Notes: generated by a model from the sequence alone, not told the origin. Numbered from the stretch's first letter, positions 1 through 8,932 are shown. The stretch: DNA of 64,000 nt from Pseudomonas corrugata (GCF_001269905.1 NZ_LHVK01000003.1:538981-602980), one strand, 5' to 3'. Numbers and translations are program-made.

Positions 1-747
1 GCCACGTTTTATCGGGTGCTGCGGGCTGCGGGTCAACAACAGCATCGAGGTCGTAGCCAGCGCCCGCGACGGCATGCGGCACCGACGACCCACACGGCCA
101 AGGGGGCGAATCAGGTGTGGTCGTGGGACATCACCTACCTGCCGTCGCCGGTGCGTGGCAAGTATTACTACTTGTACCTGATCGAGGACATTTACAGCCG
201 CAAGGCCGTGGGCTGGGAGGTTTACGAAGAGGAAAGCGGTGAGAAGGCGGCTGCGTTGCTGCAGCGTAGCGTGATCGGCGAGCAATGTTTGCATGAACCG
301 CTGGTACTGCACTCGGACAATGGTGCCCCGATGAAATCACTGACGCTGTTGAGCAAGATGCATGACCTGGGCATCACACCGTCACGTGGCCGACCGCGTG
401 TGAGCAATGACAATCCATACTCGGAATCGCTGTTTAGAACGTTGAAATACTGCCCGCAATGGCCGGCAGATGGCTTTGCCAGCCTGGACGCCGCACGCAT
501 CTGGGTCAGGGATTTCATGCGTTGGTACAACCACGAACACCGGCATAGCCGGATCCGCTTCGTGACCCCGGCGGAGCGGCATCGAGGGCAGGATCAACAG
601 ATCCTGGCTCAGCGTCATGAACTGTACGAGCAAGCCCGAAAGAAAAGCCCGGAACGCTGGTCTGGACGAACACGGAACTGGGAGCCGATAGGCACGGTGC
701 TGCTGAATCCGGATCGAGAGCTGCAGGCCGAGAAAAGAGCAGCATAG
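1..747 (+). CDS. IS3-family transposase OrfB, 5' end cut by the window
   Basis: DDE-type integrase-core transposase. The frame is open from base 1, so the N-terminus lies outside the window; 248 codons are visible. The catalytic acidic residues are recognisable in the motifs SWDITYL, LHSDNG and SLFRTLKY (the usual D, D and E blocks of the rve domain), followed by the WYNHEHRHS segment typical of IS3-family OrfB. About 40 bases after the stop there is no other gene, so the right end of the element is probably near 750-790, but I could not pair it with a left inverted repeat. It marks the left side of an accessory region. Family is confident; the exact IS is not. Confidence 0.9.
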   Translation, partial: ATFYRVLRAAGQQQHRGRSQRPRRHAAPTTHTAKGANQVWSWDITYLPSPVRGKYYYLYLIEDIYSRKAVGWEVYEEESGEKAAALLQRSVIGEQCLHEPLVLHSDNGAPMKSLTLLSKMHDLGITPSRGRPRVSNDNPYSESLFRTLKYCPQWPADGFASLDAARIWVRDFMRWYNHEHRHSRIRFVTPAERHRGQDQQILAQRHELYEQARKKSPERWSGRTRNWEPIGTVLLNPDRELQAEKRAA

Positions 748-900
748 TTAGACGGTGACGCGACAACTACCTTGAAAAACGCCGACGGTTTCTCGTTTGC
801 ATACGCACAAAAATCGGATGTTTTGCTCCGATAAAAAATTAATTTCTTAAAAAACAATTAGTTGTGACGATGTAGACCCCGATATGGAGGGCTAGGGCTC

Positions 901-928
901 GAGTGTTGAAATCACTCCGCCCCGACCA
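901..928 (+). other. tRNA 3'-end-like fragment (T-arm, acceptor strand and CCA), possible att site
   Basis: Bases 901-917 form a 5-7-5 stem-loop (GAGTG, loop TTGAAAT, CACTC), followed by a 7-base acceptor-like strand CGCCCCG, a discriminator A and CCA. The acceptor end resembles bacterial tRNA-Pro. The T-loop has G where the conserved C56 is expected, and no matching 5' half (CGGGGCG) is found upstream, so this is not an intact tRNA. Its place between an IS and a strong terminator fits a tRNA 3' end copied or left behind by an integrating element. This is inference from geometry only. Confidence 0.45.
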
Positions 929-944
929 TATTTTTCAATGACTT

Positions 945-973
945 AGGCCAATGTTCACAGCATTGGCCTTTTT
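945..973 (+). terminator. Rho-independent terminator
   Basis: A perfect 9-bp stem (945-953 with 961-969), a 7-base loop and a T-run to 973, reading on the plus strand. It follows the tRNA-like fragment directly, as expected for the end of a tRNA transcription unit, and also faces the 3' end of the minus-strand flavoprotein gene. Confidence 0.85.
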
Positions 974-1007
974 CATGTGCATGATTTTTAGGTCGACTGC
1001 AGATCCC

Positions 1008-2084
1008 TCAGACGGACTGATCAGCAAGAAACGCCACAATCTCACTGACTGTGCTGCGTGCTGTTCGTGTCACGCCGACCAGTGTGGCGGAGGCCGAACC
1101 TGTCCATTCGCCGTAGCCGACCAGCCATAGCCTTGACTCTCTGGTCGAGTGGGTGCCTTCCACTTCAACGCAGCCTTCGGTGTTGACCACTCCCAGTGAA
1201 TCCAGATGCTGTACGGCCGGCCTGAATCCGGTGCACCAAATCACCGCGTCTACCGCAGATTCAGAACCATCGGCCCAGATAACTCCGTTGCGAGTGAAGC
1301 TTTTGAAAGGTCGTACAGACTTGAGGACGTTGCGCGCTCGGGCCTCGACAACTGGCGCAACCATGACAATATCGCCTAGCCCACCCACTGGCTGTTCAAT
1401 GAGACGTCCCTCCAGCTGGGCTTTCCAACGCTCGGTTGCGCGCTCGAACAGGACCCGTCCATCCACATCGTCAGGCAGGAATATCGGTTCAACGGGAGTG
1501 ACCCATGTGGTCTCGGCGACCTTTGAGACTTCGGCCAGAATCTGTGCCCCTGAATTACCGCCTCCTACCACCAACACCTTCTTGCCCGCGAATGCTTGTG
1601 CTTCGACATAGTTGGCGGAATGCAACTGCCGACCGGCGAATAGCTCGGCATTGGGGTAGTGGGGAACGTAAGGATTGCTCCAGGTGCCTGTAGCGCTGAC
1701 AACAACCTTGGTATCCCAATGCTTGTCGTCAGAATGTACCCGCAGGCCAGTTTCCGTTCGCTTAACAGAAGTGACCCGAACCGGACGCTCTACCGGGAAA
1801 TGGTAGCGCTGTTCGTATTGAGTGAGGTATTCGATCACATGATTTCGTGAAGGGTAGCCATCTTGCGTGGGGGGCATCATCCAGCCAGGTATCGAACTCC
1901 AGGTGGCAGGCGAGAATAGACGCAACGAGTTCCAGCCATGCCGCCAGGCACCTCCGGGTTCATTCTCTGCGTCGAGGATGATGAACGAAAGAGGTGTGCG
2001 GCGCAGAAAATACGCTGTAGCCAAGGCTGATTGCCCCCCGCCGATAATGACCACGTCTGGTTGAGCGTTGAGTGAATCAGTCAT
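1008..2084 (-). CDS. ArsO/CzcO-like FAD/NAD(P)-dependent monooxygenase
   Basis: Flavin-containing monooxygenase-like protein of 358 aa. An N-terminal FAD dinucleotide fold (IIGGGQSA, about residues 13-20) is followed by a second NAD(P) fold (VVGGGNSG, near residue 165) and a C-terminal WCTGFRP segment. Proteins of this type are often named ArsO and found in arsenic clusters, but no arsR, arsB or arsC is visible here, so the substrate is unknown. I chose the ATG at 2084 because AAGG lies 7-8 bases upstream; a start at 2117 is possible but lacks such a site. It stands upstream of no co-oriented partner within 100 bases and is probably monocistronic. Confidence 0.75.
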   Translation of the reverse strand: MTDSLNAQPDVVIIGGGQSALATAYFLRRTPLSFIILDAENEPGGAWRHGWNSLRLFSPATWSSIPGWMMPPTQDGYPSRNHVIEYLTQYEQRYHFPVERPVRVTSVKRTETGLRVHSDDKHWDTKVVVSATGTWSNPYVPHYPNAELFAGRQLHSANYVEAQAFAGKKVLVVGGGNSGAQILAEVSKVAETTWVTPVEPIFLPDDVDGRVLFERATERWKAQLEGRLIEQPVGGLGDIVMVAPVVEARARNVLKSVRPFKSFTRNGVIWADGSESAVDAVIWCTGFRPAVQHLDSLGVVNTEGCVEVEGTHSTRESRLWLVGYGEWTGSASATLVGVTRTARSTVSEIVAFLADQSV

Positions 2085-2245
2085 CGGGCGAACCTTGGAT
2101 CGATGCAAGACGGTCAAGTATAGCGATTCAATTTTGACGCCAGCTGATCCAGCTCATATTGATAGGGGCGCTCTTATACGGGGTATGCAATTGCCGGATG
2201 GGCGCTTGCCCAGTATCGCCTGACGATGTCAGCTTGCAACCCGCA

Positions 2246-4981
2246 TTACTTGGACAGGCGGATTCGAATCTGTTTCTCAATCTCGATGATTGCAAAGAGC
2301 GCAACGCCAACCCCGATGATCAGCAGACCATCAATGAAGGGGATCGCTTCGGTTGCAAAAAACTTTTGCAGCGGTGGTGCATACGTGATGGCGAACTGCG
2401 CAAGGGTGACCACGGCGACTGTCATCCACACGACTTTGGTGCCTCGAATGCCTTTCCAGGTAAGCGATGTGCTGTAGAGATTGCGGATGAAGAACAGGTG
2501 GAATATTTCCATCACGACCAACGTGTTGACCGCGATGGTTCGGGCCAACGCCACTGAGTAGCCTCGGTCGAGTGCATACGAAAAAATACCGTAGACGCCG
2601 CAGAGAAACAGAATCGAGACAAGCACCATATGCCAGACTAAAGTACCGCTTATGAGTGGCTCTTTGCGTGAGCGGGGCGGCCTGCGCATGGTGTTTTCTT
2701 CGGTCGGCTCGAACGCCAGTGCGATGCCGAGCGTCACTGCGGTTATCAGATTGATCCACAGAATTTGTATCGGCGTCACTGGCAGTGTAATACCGAGGAG
2801 TAGGGCAACAATGATGGTCATTGTCTCGCCCGCGTTGGTAGGTAACGTCCAGCTCAGCACTTTCTTGATGTTGTCGTAGACCGTCCGGCCTTCGCGCACA
2901 GCGGCGACGATGGATGCGAAGTTGTCGTCGGCCAGCACCAGGTCTGCGGCTTCCTTGGCGGCTTCACTGCCTTTTCCACCCATGGCGATACCGGCATCGG
3001 CACGTTTTAGCGCTGGTGCATCGTTCACTCCATCACCGGTCATGGCCACTGTCATGCCGTTCGATTGCAGCAGCATTACAAGCCTGAGCTTATGCTCAGG
3101 GCTGGTGCGAGCAAAGATATTGACGCTCTTTACCGCCTCCTTGAGGGCTGCATCGTTCATGGTGTCCAGCTCAGCGCCGGTCAGCACCTTGTCGGCATTC
3201 TGCAGGCCAATGTGGCGACCGATAGCCGCGGCGGTGCCGCCATGATCGCCAGTGATCATCTTTACAACAATGCCTGCTGCCTGGCATTGCTGAACTGCCT
3301 TTATTGTCTCGGGCCTGGGTGGGTCGATCAATCCGACCATGCCAAGCAACGTTAACCTTCCTTGCACATCCTCAAACTCCAACACGGTATGCCCGGGTGG
3401 AACTTGTCTGACTGCTAGCGCCAATACGCGCTGCCCCTTGGCGGCGATGGCGTTTGCCTGTGCGTGCCAGTAGTCCGCATCGAGAGGTTCAGTCTCGCGA
3501 GCCTTTACCCGCTGCTGCGTGCTCATGGCCAGTATTTGTTCTGGCGCGCCTTTTACGTAGATAGAGGCATGTTGATCATGGTTGTGGTGCAGTGTCGCCA
3601 TGAAGCGGTGTTTGGCGTCAAACGGTATGGCGTCGGTGCGGGGCCAGGCCTGATGATCTTCATCGCGATCGATTCCGGTTTTTCCGGAAAATGCCAACAA
3701 GGCTCCCTCCATCGGATCGCCTTCAACCTTCCATGTATCTCCATGCAGGCGCAGCACGGCATCGTTGCACAAACCGGCTGCGCGACCCAGCTCCTCCAGC
3801 TCAGGCTGAGACGACTTGTCGACTGGCTTATCTGCAAGGCTGATGCTTCCCATTGGTTGATAACCTGCGCCATCGACCGTGAAGTAGTGATCTTTCGTGA
3901 CGACCGACGCCACCATCATTTCGTTGCGGGTAAGTGTGCCGGTTTTGTCTGTGCAGATGACGGACACCGAGCCGATTGTTTCGATGGCAGGCAGGCGACG
4001 AACAATGGCGTTGCGACGAGCCATCGCTCTGACTCCGACAGCTAGGGTGATGGTAAGTACGGCGGGCAGCCCTTCAGGTATTGCTGCTACCGATATACCG
4101 ACCACGACCATGAAAATCTCTGTGAACTCGTAGCGCCCGACATAATGACCAAACACGAGCAACAATCCGCCAACTAACAAGATCAGAATCGTCAGCCGGT
4201 GCGCAAATACGTTCATTTGTTGCACCAGCGGAGTCGTCAGCGTTTCTACTTCCGCCAGCAGCGTACTGATGCGTCCGATTTCGGCAGCAGTTGCGGTAGC
4301 AACCACAACCCCTGTCGCTTGCCCGCAAGTCACAAGCGTGCCGCTGAACGCCATGCAGGTACGATCAGCCAGGGCAGCGTCAAGTCCCACGGGTTTGGTA
4401 TGTTTTTCTACTGGTAGGGATTCACCGGTAAGAATTGCTTCTTGAACTTGTAGTCTGTTGGCGTGCAACAGGCGTAAATCAGCAGGGACTTTGTCGCCGG
4501 CCTCCAGTAGTACGATATCGCCCGGTACTATTTTCTCGCCTGCAACGCTCAAGCGTTCGCCTGCACGAATCACGGCGGCGTGCGGTGCCAGCATCTGCCG
4601 GATAGCGTCCATGGCTTTTTCCGCTTTGCCTTCCTGAACATATCCAATGATTGCATTGGTAACCACCACTGCCAGAATCACCACCGTATCCGACAGGTGT
4701 TGCAACATCGCGGTAATTGCGGCGGATCCTATAAGTACATAAATCAGAATGTTGTGAAATTGCAGCAAGAATCTCAGCCAGGCAGGTCGTCGTATTGCTT
4801 CCGGCAAGCGATTTAAACCAGTACGGTCGAGCCGGGCTTGCACTTCGGCGGCGTTCAGCCCGACGTGCTCATCGACTTCAAGCAGGTTCGTCACCTGCTC
4901 CGCGGGCAGGGTGTGCCAGGCGGTGGAATGTGACGCAATGGGTGTTTGCTCTTTTCCTGCTTCACCGACCGGCTTCTTCAA
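2246..4981 (-). CDS. P2-type cation-transporting P-type ATPase
   Basis: Membrane pump of 911 aa that couples ATP hydrolysis to cation movement (Ca2+/Mg2+-type family; ion not determinable). In order it shows the cation-ATPase N domain, the actuator motif TGES (185-188), the IPEGLP membrane motif (301-306), the phosphorylation motif DKTGTLT with Asp345, the hinge TGDGVNDAPA, and a C-terminal membrane domain. The open frame runs back to 5317, but the upstream part is read through a MITE and is low-complexity. The best start is TTG at 4981, with AGGAG 7 bases before it, giving the family's usual length. Nearby DUF202 may be a partner; the MITE at 5041-5178 separates them. Confidence 0.88.
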   Translation of the reverse strand: MKKPVGEAGKEQTPIASHSTAWHTLPAEQVTNLLEVDEHVGLNAAEVQARLDRTGLNRLPEAIRRPAWLRFLLQFHNILIYVLIGSAAITAMLQHLSDTVVILAVVVTNAIIGYVQEGKAEKAMDAIRQMLAPHAAVIRAGERLSVAGEKIVPGDIVLLEAGDKVPADLRLLHANRLQVQEAILTGESLPVEKHTKPVGLDAALADRTCMAFSGTLVTCGQATGVVVATATAAEIGRISTLLAEVETLTTPLVQQMNVFAHRLTILILLVGGLLLVFGHYVGRYEFTEIFMVVVGISVAAIPEGLPAVLTITLAVGVRAMARRNAIVRRLPAIETIGSVSVICTDKTGTLTRNEMMVASVVTKDHYFTVDGAGYQPMGSISLADKPVDKSSQPELEELGRAAGLCNDAVLRLHGDTWKVEGDPMEGALLAFSGKTGIDRDEDHQAWPRTDAIPFDAKHRFMATLHHNHDQHASIYVKGAPEQILAMSTQQRVKARETEPLDADYWHAQANAIAAKGQRVLALAVRQVPPGHTVLEFEDVQGRLTLLGMVGLIDPPRPETIKAVQQCQAAGIVVKMITGDHGGTAAAIGRHIGLQNADKVLTGAELDTMNDAALKEAVKSVNIFARTSPEHKLRLVMLLQSNGMTVAMTGDGVNDAPALKRADAGIAMGGKGSEAAKEAADLVLADDNFASIVAAVREGRTVYDNIKKVLSWTLPTNAGETMTIIVALLLGITLPVTPIQILWINLITAVTLGIALAFEPTEENTMRRPPRSRKEPLISGTLVWHMVLVSILFLCGVYGIFSYALDRGYSVALARTIAVNTLVVMEIFHLFFIRNLYSTSLTWKGIRGTKVVWMTVAVVTLAQFAITYAPPLQKFFATEAIPFIDGLLIIGVGVALFAIIEIEKQIRIRLSK

Positions 4982-5036
4982 TGAGTTTCTCCTGTTCCCA
5001 CCGCTCAGCGGGAGCGGGTCAAGGGGCATGAGCAGG

Positions 5037-5182
5037 CTAGGCCCTGTACGAAAAGCCTTGATACTCGTTCCTGCTGCGTTGAAAACAGCCTCGGAATGCT
5101 CATGTACTCCAGTACACTGCGCTTGCTCGGCTGTTTTCGCCTTGCCTGACCTTCGTCTCAAGACTTTTCGTACAGAACCTAG
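5037..5182. mobile_element. MITE-like element with 21-bp inverted repeats and CTAG target duplication
   Basis: A 138-bp element (5041-5178) bounded by terminal inverted repeats that match at 18 of 21 positions (ends GCCCTGTACGAAAAG and, on the other strand, GTTCTGTACGAAAAG). It is flanked on both sides by CTAG (5037-5040 and 5179-5182), a likely 4-bp target duplication. The interior contains a further imperfect palindrome around GAAAACAGCC and GGCTGTTTTC. It encodes no protein. CTAG targets and similar tips are known for the IS5 family (IS427 group), so a transposase of that group may mobilise it; that is inference. It lies about 55 bp upstream of the ATPase start. Confidence 0.8.
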
Positions 5183-5381
5183 GTTGAAGGCTGAAGCCAT
5201 TTTTGATCTGCGTATGAAGCAGGATGAGGTTGGGCTGCCGAACGGGTAGGTCGAACGAGCATGCTCCCGCGCTGTCCAGTCATCATGGTCGCCCGCCTGG
5301 TGATGAAGCCCTCGCAAGGCTGGTCATGTATCAATAGAGGACATCCAGCTGAACCCTCTTGCTGTAAAGGCTGAGGCCTAC

Positions 5382-5747
5382 TCAGATGATGGAAAGATAG
5401 ACCATGAGCAAGGCTCCCAGAGCAGCAGTGATCACATTTGCCATAGGGCCGGAATTGATACTGTACCCGTCAGGGATTTCAACGGGCTCCAGAGCCTTGA
5501 CGACGCGTTTGTACTGCCAGGATGACCAGCATGCAACCCATGAGCCCAGCATGAGAAAAGCGAGTCCGATCCAGAAGGAGAAATGCCTTTCAGGGCTGCC
5601 CGAAGCACCGGGTTTGAGCATCTGTAGCAGTAGCCCGGATCGTTCAATCACAAAGCCGAAGGCCATAAGCGAAAGACTGGTTCGGTTCCACGCCAGCAGG
5701 GTTCTCTCCGCAGCAAAGAACACGCGTGGATCTTTCAGGTCGGACAT
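5382..5747 (-). CDS. DUF202 / YidH-family inner-membrane protein
   Basis: Small integral membrane protein of 121 aa. The N-terminal motif FFAAERTLLAWNRTSLSLM is the signature of the DUF202 (YidH) family. Three hydrophobic segments are seen at about 20-40, 58-78 and 98-118. The molecular function of the family is not known. AAGGAG precedes the ATG at 5747. It lies upstream of the P-type ATPase on the same strand, but a 400-base gap with a MITE separates them, so co-transcription is doubtful. Confidence 0.85.
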   Translation of the reverse strand: MSDLKDPRVFFAAERTLLAWNRTSLSLMAFGFVIERSGLLLQMLKPGASGSPERHFSFWIGLAFLMLGSWVACWSSWQYKRVVKALEPVEIPDGYSINSGPMANVITAALGALLMVYLSII

Positions 5748-5966
5748 TAAAATCTCCTTGCTCGAACAAGTCTTGAAACGGCTCCGCTCAGAGCAGCGTT
5801 AACCAGTAGCCATCCACTTGCACGTTCATGGATTCAACTGCCGGGGTTGCAGCGCATGGCCTTGGCGGGGAGTTGAATCACGAGCTGAAGCGTTCAGCTA
5901 CCCTTGTGAGGCTGCGATGACATTGGTCGACGCTGAATGCTCAAGTGAGTCAATTGACGTCAGCCC

Positions 5967-6830
5967 TCAGAGCACATTGAGAGGGATTTTCAGGTAGCAA
6001 GTGCCATTGCTTTCAGGTGGAGGCAAATGACCTGCTCGCATGTTCACTTGCACGGATGGCAGGATAAGTGTCGGCATGCCCAACGTAGCGTCCCGCGCTT
6101 GGCGCATAGCTACGAAATCCGCTTCTCCAGTGCCCTCATGCACATGAATATTGTGGGCTCTTTGCTCGGCAATGGTGGTTTCATTGCGGTAGTCATCCCG
6201 ACCCGGGGCCTTGTAGTCGTGGCACATGAACAAACGGGTATCGTCGGGCAACTCGAACAACTTCTGAATGGACTGGAAGAGTTTTCGCGCATCGCCGCCG
6301 GGAAAGTCGCATCGGGCCGTGCCGTAGTCAGGCATGAACAGTGTGTCGCCGACAAAACCAGCATCTCCGATTAGATAGGTCATGCAGGCCGGTGTATGTC
6401 CCGGCGTATGGATGGCGTGCGCTTCGATTCCTCCGACCCAAAAGCGCTCACCGTCTTTCAGCAGCCGGTCGAATTGACGACCATCGGTGGCGAACTCGCT
6501 GCCGACGTTGAACAACTTGCCAAAAGTATTCTGAATCACGGTGATCTGATCGCCGATGGCCAGTTGGCCGCCCAACTCGTGCTTTAGATACTGAGCCGCG
6601 GAAAGATGGTCGGCATGTACATGGGTCTCTAATAACCACTCTACCGTAAGCGCCTGCTCACGCACGTAGGTGATTAAACGTTCCGCGCTTTTGCAGGAGG
6701 TGCGACCTGATGCGGGGTCGTAATCGAGCACAGAGTCGATAATGGCGCAGCGGCCTGTGGTTGGGTCACTGACAACATAGCTGTAGGTATAAGTAGCGGA
6801 GTCAAAAAAAGCTTCTACATGGGGGTTCAT
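5967..6830 (-). CDS. MBL-fold persulfide dioxygenase-like enzyme (second copy)
   Basis: Metallo-beta-lactamase-fold protein of 287 aa in the ETHE1/Blh group, which oxidises glutathione persulfide to sulfite. Metal-binding motifs are visible: THVHADHLSA (about 75-84), HTPGHT, GDTLFMPDYGTARCD and MCHDY. It is clearly paralogous to the enzyme at 10658-11536 (shared SVLDYDP near residue 35 and LPSVQVNMRAGHLP near the C-terminus). It is the last gene of the minus-strand sulfur operon; the preceding gene ends about 100 bases upstream across a hairpin. The start at 6830 is chosen because homology with the paralogue begins there. Confidence 0.85.
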   Translation of the reverse strand: MNPHVEAFFDSATYTYSYVVSDPTTGRCAIIDSVLDYDPASGRTSCKSAERLITYVREQALTVEWLLETHVHADHLSAAQYLKHELGGQLAIGDQITVIQNTFGKLFNVGSEFATDGRQFDRLLKDGERFWVGGIEAHAIHTPGHTPACMTYLIGDAGFVGDTLFMPDYGTARCDFPGGDARKLFQSIQKLFELPDDTRLFMCHDYKAPGRDDYRNETTIAEQRAHNIHVHEGTGEADFVAMRQARDATLGMPTLILPSVQVNMRAGHLPPPESNGTCYLKIPLNVL

Positions 6831-6860
6831 GATGGAATTCTCTTTTCGATACACGAGAGC

Positions 6861-6905
6861 AGTGCTGATCTGCCAAAGGTTCTGTAAGGAACCGTGATCA
6901 GCGCT
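6861..6905 (-). other. Nested inverted repeat between DUF2892 and dioxygenase genes
   Basis: An outer 10-base arm AGTGCTGATC (6861-6870) pairs with GATCAGCGCT (6896-6905) with one G-T type mismatch, and an inner 5-base arm GGTTC (6878-6882) pairs with GAACC (6889-6893). There is no T-run. It could be an intra-operon RNA structure or a protein-binding dyad; nothing decides between them. Confidence 0.5.
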
Positions 6906-6932
6906 GCGTACCTGATGTGCAACGGTTTTCGT

Positions 6933-7121
6933 TCAGCAACGGTTACAGGTTTTGATGCCTAGCAATGCATAGGCGGGGCAGAAACGGAAAATGCCAGTGG
7001 CCAGCGGCACTAAACCTATCCAACCCCACACGCCGATCACACCGGACAGACTGAGGCCAATGAGAAGCAGACCGGCGACGATACGCAGGCTACGGTCAAT
7101 GGTTCCAATGTTCGCTTTCAT
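6933..7121 (-). CDS. DUF2892 small membrane protein with C-terminal cysteines
   Basis: A 62-aa protein with two hydrophobic segments (about 12-28 and 30-47). It begins MKANIGTIDRSLRIVAG, the standard opening of DUF2892 (YgaP-like transmembrane) proteins, and ends in CNRC with another Cys near residue 48. In other bacteria the domain is fused to or encoded beside rhodaneses and sulfur-handling genes, which fits this operon. A CNRC tail could carry sulfane sulfur, but this is inference. It follows the YedE-type gene by 13 bases and is probably co-transcribed. Confidence 0.8.
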   Translation of the reverse strand: MKANIGTIDRSLRIVAGLLLIGLSLSGVIGVWGWIGLVPLATGIFRFCPAYALLGIKTCNRC

Positions 7122-7134
7122 GACGATCTCCCGA

Positions 7135-7554
7135 TCAATGACTGCGCCGGGTCTCCAGCGCAGTAAACAACAACATGCCGGCCAGCATGGCCAACATGAA
7201 TACGATTATCTGCCAGCGTCCAGTCAGCAGAATTGCGACTGCGGGGCCAGGGCAGATGCCCGCTATTCCCCAGCCAATGCCGAACAACAGGCTCCCGCCA
7301 ATCAAGCGGGGGTCCAATTCACGTTTGATCGGTAGCTGCATGGGCCTTCCCAGCAGCGAACTGGTTTGTTGTCGCGCCCAGGTTAGCGGGCCAACGGCTG
7401 TGCCAATGGCCCCGACCATGACCAATGCCAGGGATGGATCCCAGGCACCAGCCAGATCCAGGAAAGCGAGCACTTTGCTCGGGTTGGCCATGCCTGCCAG
7501 AAGCAGACCCAAGCCGAACACCAGGCCAGCGATGAATGCGGTCAGTTTGATCAT
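7135..7554 (-). CDS. YeeE/YedE-type transporter, C-terminal half protein (DUF6691-like)
   Basis: A 139-aa membrane protein with about four hydrophobic segments. The motif [14 protein letters not shown] is typical of the second half of YeeE/YedE (thiosulfate or sulfur-species uptake) proteins, with the conserved Cys in the GxCPGPA loop. The start at 7554 overlaps the stop of the upstream half by four bases (ATGA), indicating translational coupling and a two-subunit transporter. The exact sulfur substrate cannot be read from sequence. Confidence 0.85.
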   Translation of the reverse strand: MIKLTAFIAGLVFGLGLLLAGMANPSKVLAFLDLAGAWDPSLALVMVGAIGTAVGPLTWARQQTSSLLGRPMQLPIKRELDPRLIGGSLLFGIGWGIAGICPGPAVAILLTGRWQIIVFMLAMLAGMLLFTALETRRSH

Positions 7555-7991
7555 GTCCACCCCTCCAGCAGATGACGCAAGACAAACACTGTGGCGAAAC
7601 CACTGAACATGAAACAAACAGTGGCGACCATCGATCGCGGCGAAAGGCGCGATAGGCCGCATACCCCATGGCCACTGGTGCAACCTGATCCGTATCGTGT
7701 GCCAATGCCCACCAATACACCGGCGACGGCCAGTCCGAACCAGCCACTTTTGAACTCGATCTGTGGCAGCGTGCCGAACAAGCCCCAGAGAAGCGGCGCG
7801 ATGAGCAGGCCCAGGAGAAAAAGAGCTTTCTCACTCACCCCCTCGCTCCCACGCTGCAAAAGGCTGCCGATCAGACCGCTGATGCCTGCGATACGTCCGT
7901 TGGCAACGACAAATAGACTGGCGGCCAGGCCAATCAATGCGCCTCCGGCAAGGGACGACCAGGGTGTGAAGTTGAGCCAGTCGACATTCAT
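7551..7991 (-). CDS. YeeE/YedE-type transporter, N-terminal half protein
   Basis: A 146-aa membrane protein carrying the [19 protein letters not shown] motif of YeeE/YedE channels, whose cysteines are thought to relay thiosulfate or sulfane sulfur through the membrane. Start at 7991 has GGAG eight bases upstream. It forms a coupled pair with the following gene. In some relatives the two halves are one polypeptide. Within this cluster it probably moves sulfur species across the inner membrane for the SQR and dioxygenase enzymes; direction and substrate are not certain. Confidence 0.88.
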   Translation of the reverse strand: MNVDWLNFTPWSSLAGGALIGLAASLFVVANGRIAGISGLIGSLLQRGSEGVSEKALFLLGLLIAPLLWGLFGTLPQIEFKSGWFGLAVAGVLVGIGTRYGSGCTSGHGVCGLSRLSPRSMVATVCFMFSGFATVFVLRHLLEGWT

Positions 7992-8101
7992 GAGGATTCT
8001 CCGGCGCGAAATTGTTGATAGAGGTTCTGGATGACAGCCAGTGCTGCGGGGCTCCTGATGCGATAGAACACCTGCTTTGCGTGACGGCGGCTTATGCACA
8101 T
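7988..8101 (-). pseudogene. C-terminal remnant of an ArsR/BigR-type repressor
   Basis: A 37-codon frame directly after the TauE stop reads [13 protein letters not shown] followed by [15 protein letters not shown]. This resembles the winged beta-hairpin and last helix of ArsR-family regulators, particularly BigR/SqrR-type sulfur repressors that are commonly encoded beside YeeE/YedE genes. No N-terminal helix-turn-helix exists upstream: the tauE-like gene occupies that place. The piece is too short to bind DNA, so I read it as a leftover of a lost local repressor whose end abuts the YeeE start. Assignment is by pattern recognition only. Confidence 0.55.
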
Positions 8102-8103
8102 GA

Positions 8104-8904
8104 CTAAATCGCCTTCACCAGCAACGCCACCGCAACTACCATGGAAACTGCGGCGAAGCCCCTCTGTAAGTATGGACCCGCCAGCCGGGCCGCGATCAGG
8201 CGTCCGCACACCATTCCAGCCAATGCTCCGATGGAAAACGGAATGGCAACTGCCCACTGCAGGTGCCCGGCTGCCGAGCTTGCGGCAACACCGGAAATGG
8301 AAACCAGCGCGATCACGGCCAGAGACGTTGCGAGCACTGACTGCGGGGTCAAATTGGTGTATCGCTGGAGCGCCGGCACCATCACAAAGCCTCCGCCCAC
8401 GCCGAGCAATCCAGACAACCCGCCCGCGACAATGCCGGAGACGGTGAGTGCCCAAGCACACGGACCGGTCCAGTTGAGCTTTCCTCGGTTGACGTCCAAT
8501 AGACAAGGTGGCGGTTTGGATGTGACGAAGGGCTTCGGCTCAGTGGAGGGCGCGAGCGATCGTTGATAGACCCGAAACGCAACGTACATCAGCACGAAGG
8601 CAAACATGATCGTCAACGGGCGATTAGGTGTGCGCTGCGCCAGCCAGAGTCCAAGGGGAGAACAGACGATCCCCGCGCCGGCAATCAGAAGCGCCGCTTT
8701 ATAGCGGACGGTGCCGTTCTTGAGTCCCATTACGGCACCCAGGGTCGCAGCTAACCCGACAGCCAGTAACCCAATGGGGCCCGCCTCGGCCATGCTCAAC
8801 CCGACGCCGAATACCAGTAACGGAACAGCCAGTATTCCTCCGCCGGCGCCGGTCAGCGCAAGAATGACTCCTACAGTGAGCCCGAGCAGTAAGACCACGA
8901 TCAT
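8104..8904 (-). CDS. TauE/SafE-family sulfite/anion exporter
   Basis: A 266-aa polytopic membrane protein of the TauE/SafE family. Two repeats are visible, each with a glycine-rich turn ([12 protein letters not shown] near 18-29 and [12 protein letters not shown] near 165-176), and about eight hydrophobic segments. Family members export sulfite or sulfoacetate. In this operon it would expel the sulfite made by the persulfide dioxygenases. The start at 8904 has AAGGAG six bases upstream. It follows the SQR fusion gene by 28 bases and precedes a regulator remnant. Confidence 0.87.
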   Translation of the reverse strand: MIVVLLLGLTVGVILALTGAGGGILAVPLLVFGVGLSMAEAGPIGLLAVGLAATLGAVMGLKNGTVRYKAALLIAGAGIVCSPLGLWLAQRTPNRPLTIMFAFVLMYVAFRVYQRSLAPSTEPKPFVTSKPPPCLLDVNRGKLNWTGPCAWALTVSGIVAGGLSGLLGVGGGFVMVPALQRYTNLTPQSVLATSLAVIALVSISGVAASSAAGHLQWAVAIPFSIGALAGMVCGRLIAARLAGPYLQRGFAAVSMVVAVALLVKAI

Positions 8905-8932
8905 CCCAGTCTCCTTGCCTTCAGTCCTGATT

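Noticed and set aside
901..928. An intact tRNA gene
   Set aside because: Only the T-arm and acceptor 3' strand are present; no 5' acceptor strand or anticodon arm can be folded from the upstream bases, and C56 is replaced.
1008..2084. An arsenic-resistance operon inferred from the ArsO-like flavoprotein
   Set aside because: No arsR, arsB, arsC or arsH-like gene is nearby, so only the flavoprotein family was called.
5041..5317. N-terminal extension of the P-type ATPase through the MITE
   Set aside because: The extra residues come from a transposed element and have no family match; a good ribosome site marks TTG at 4981.
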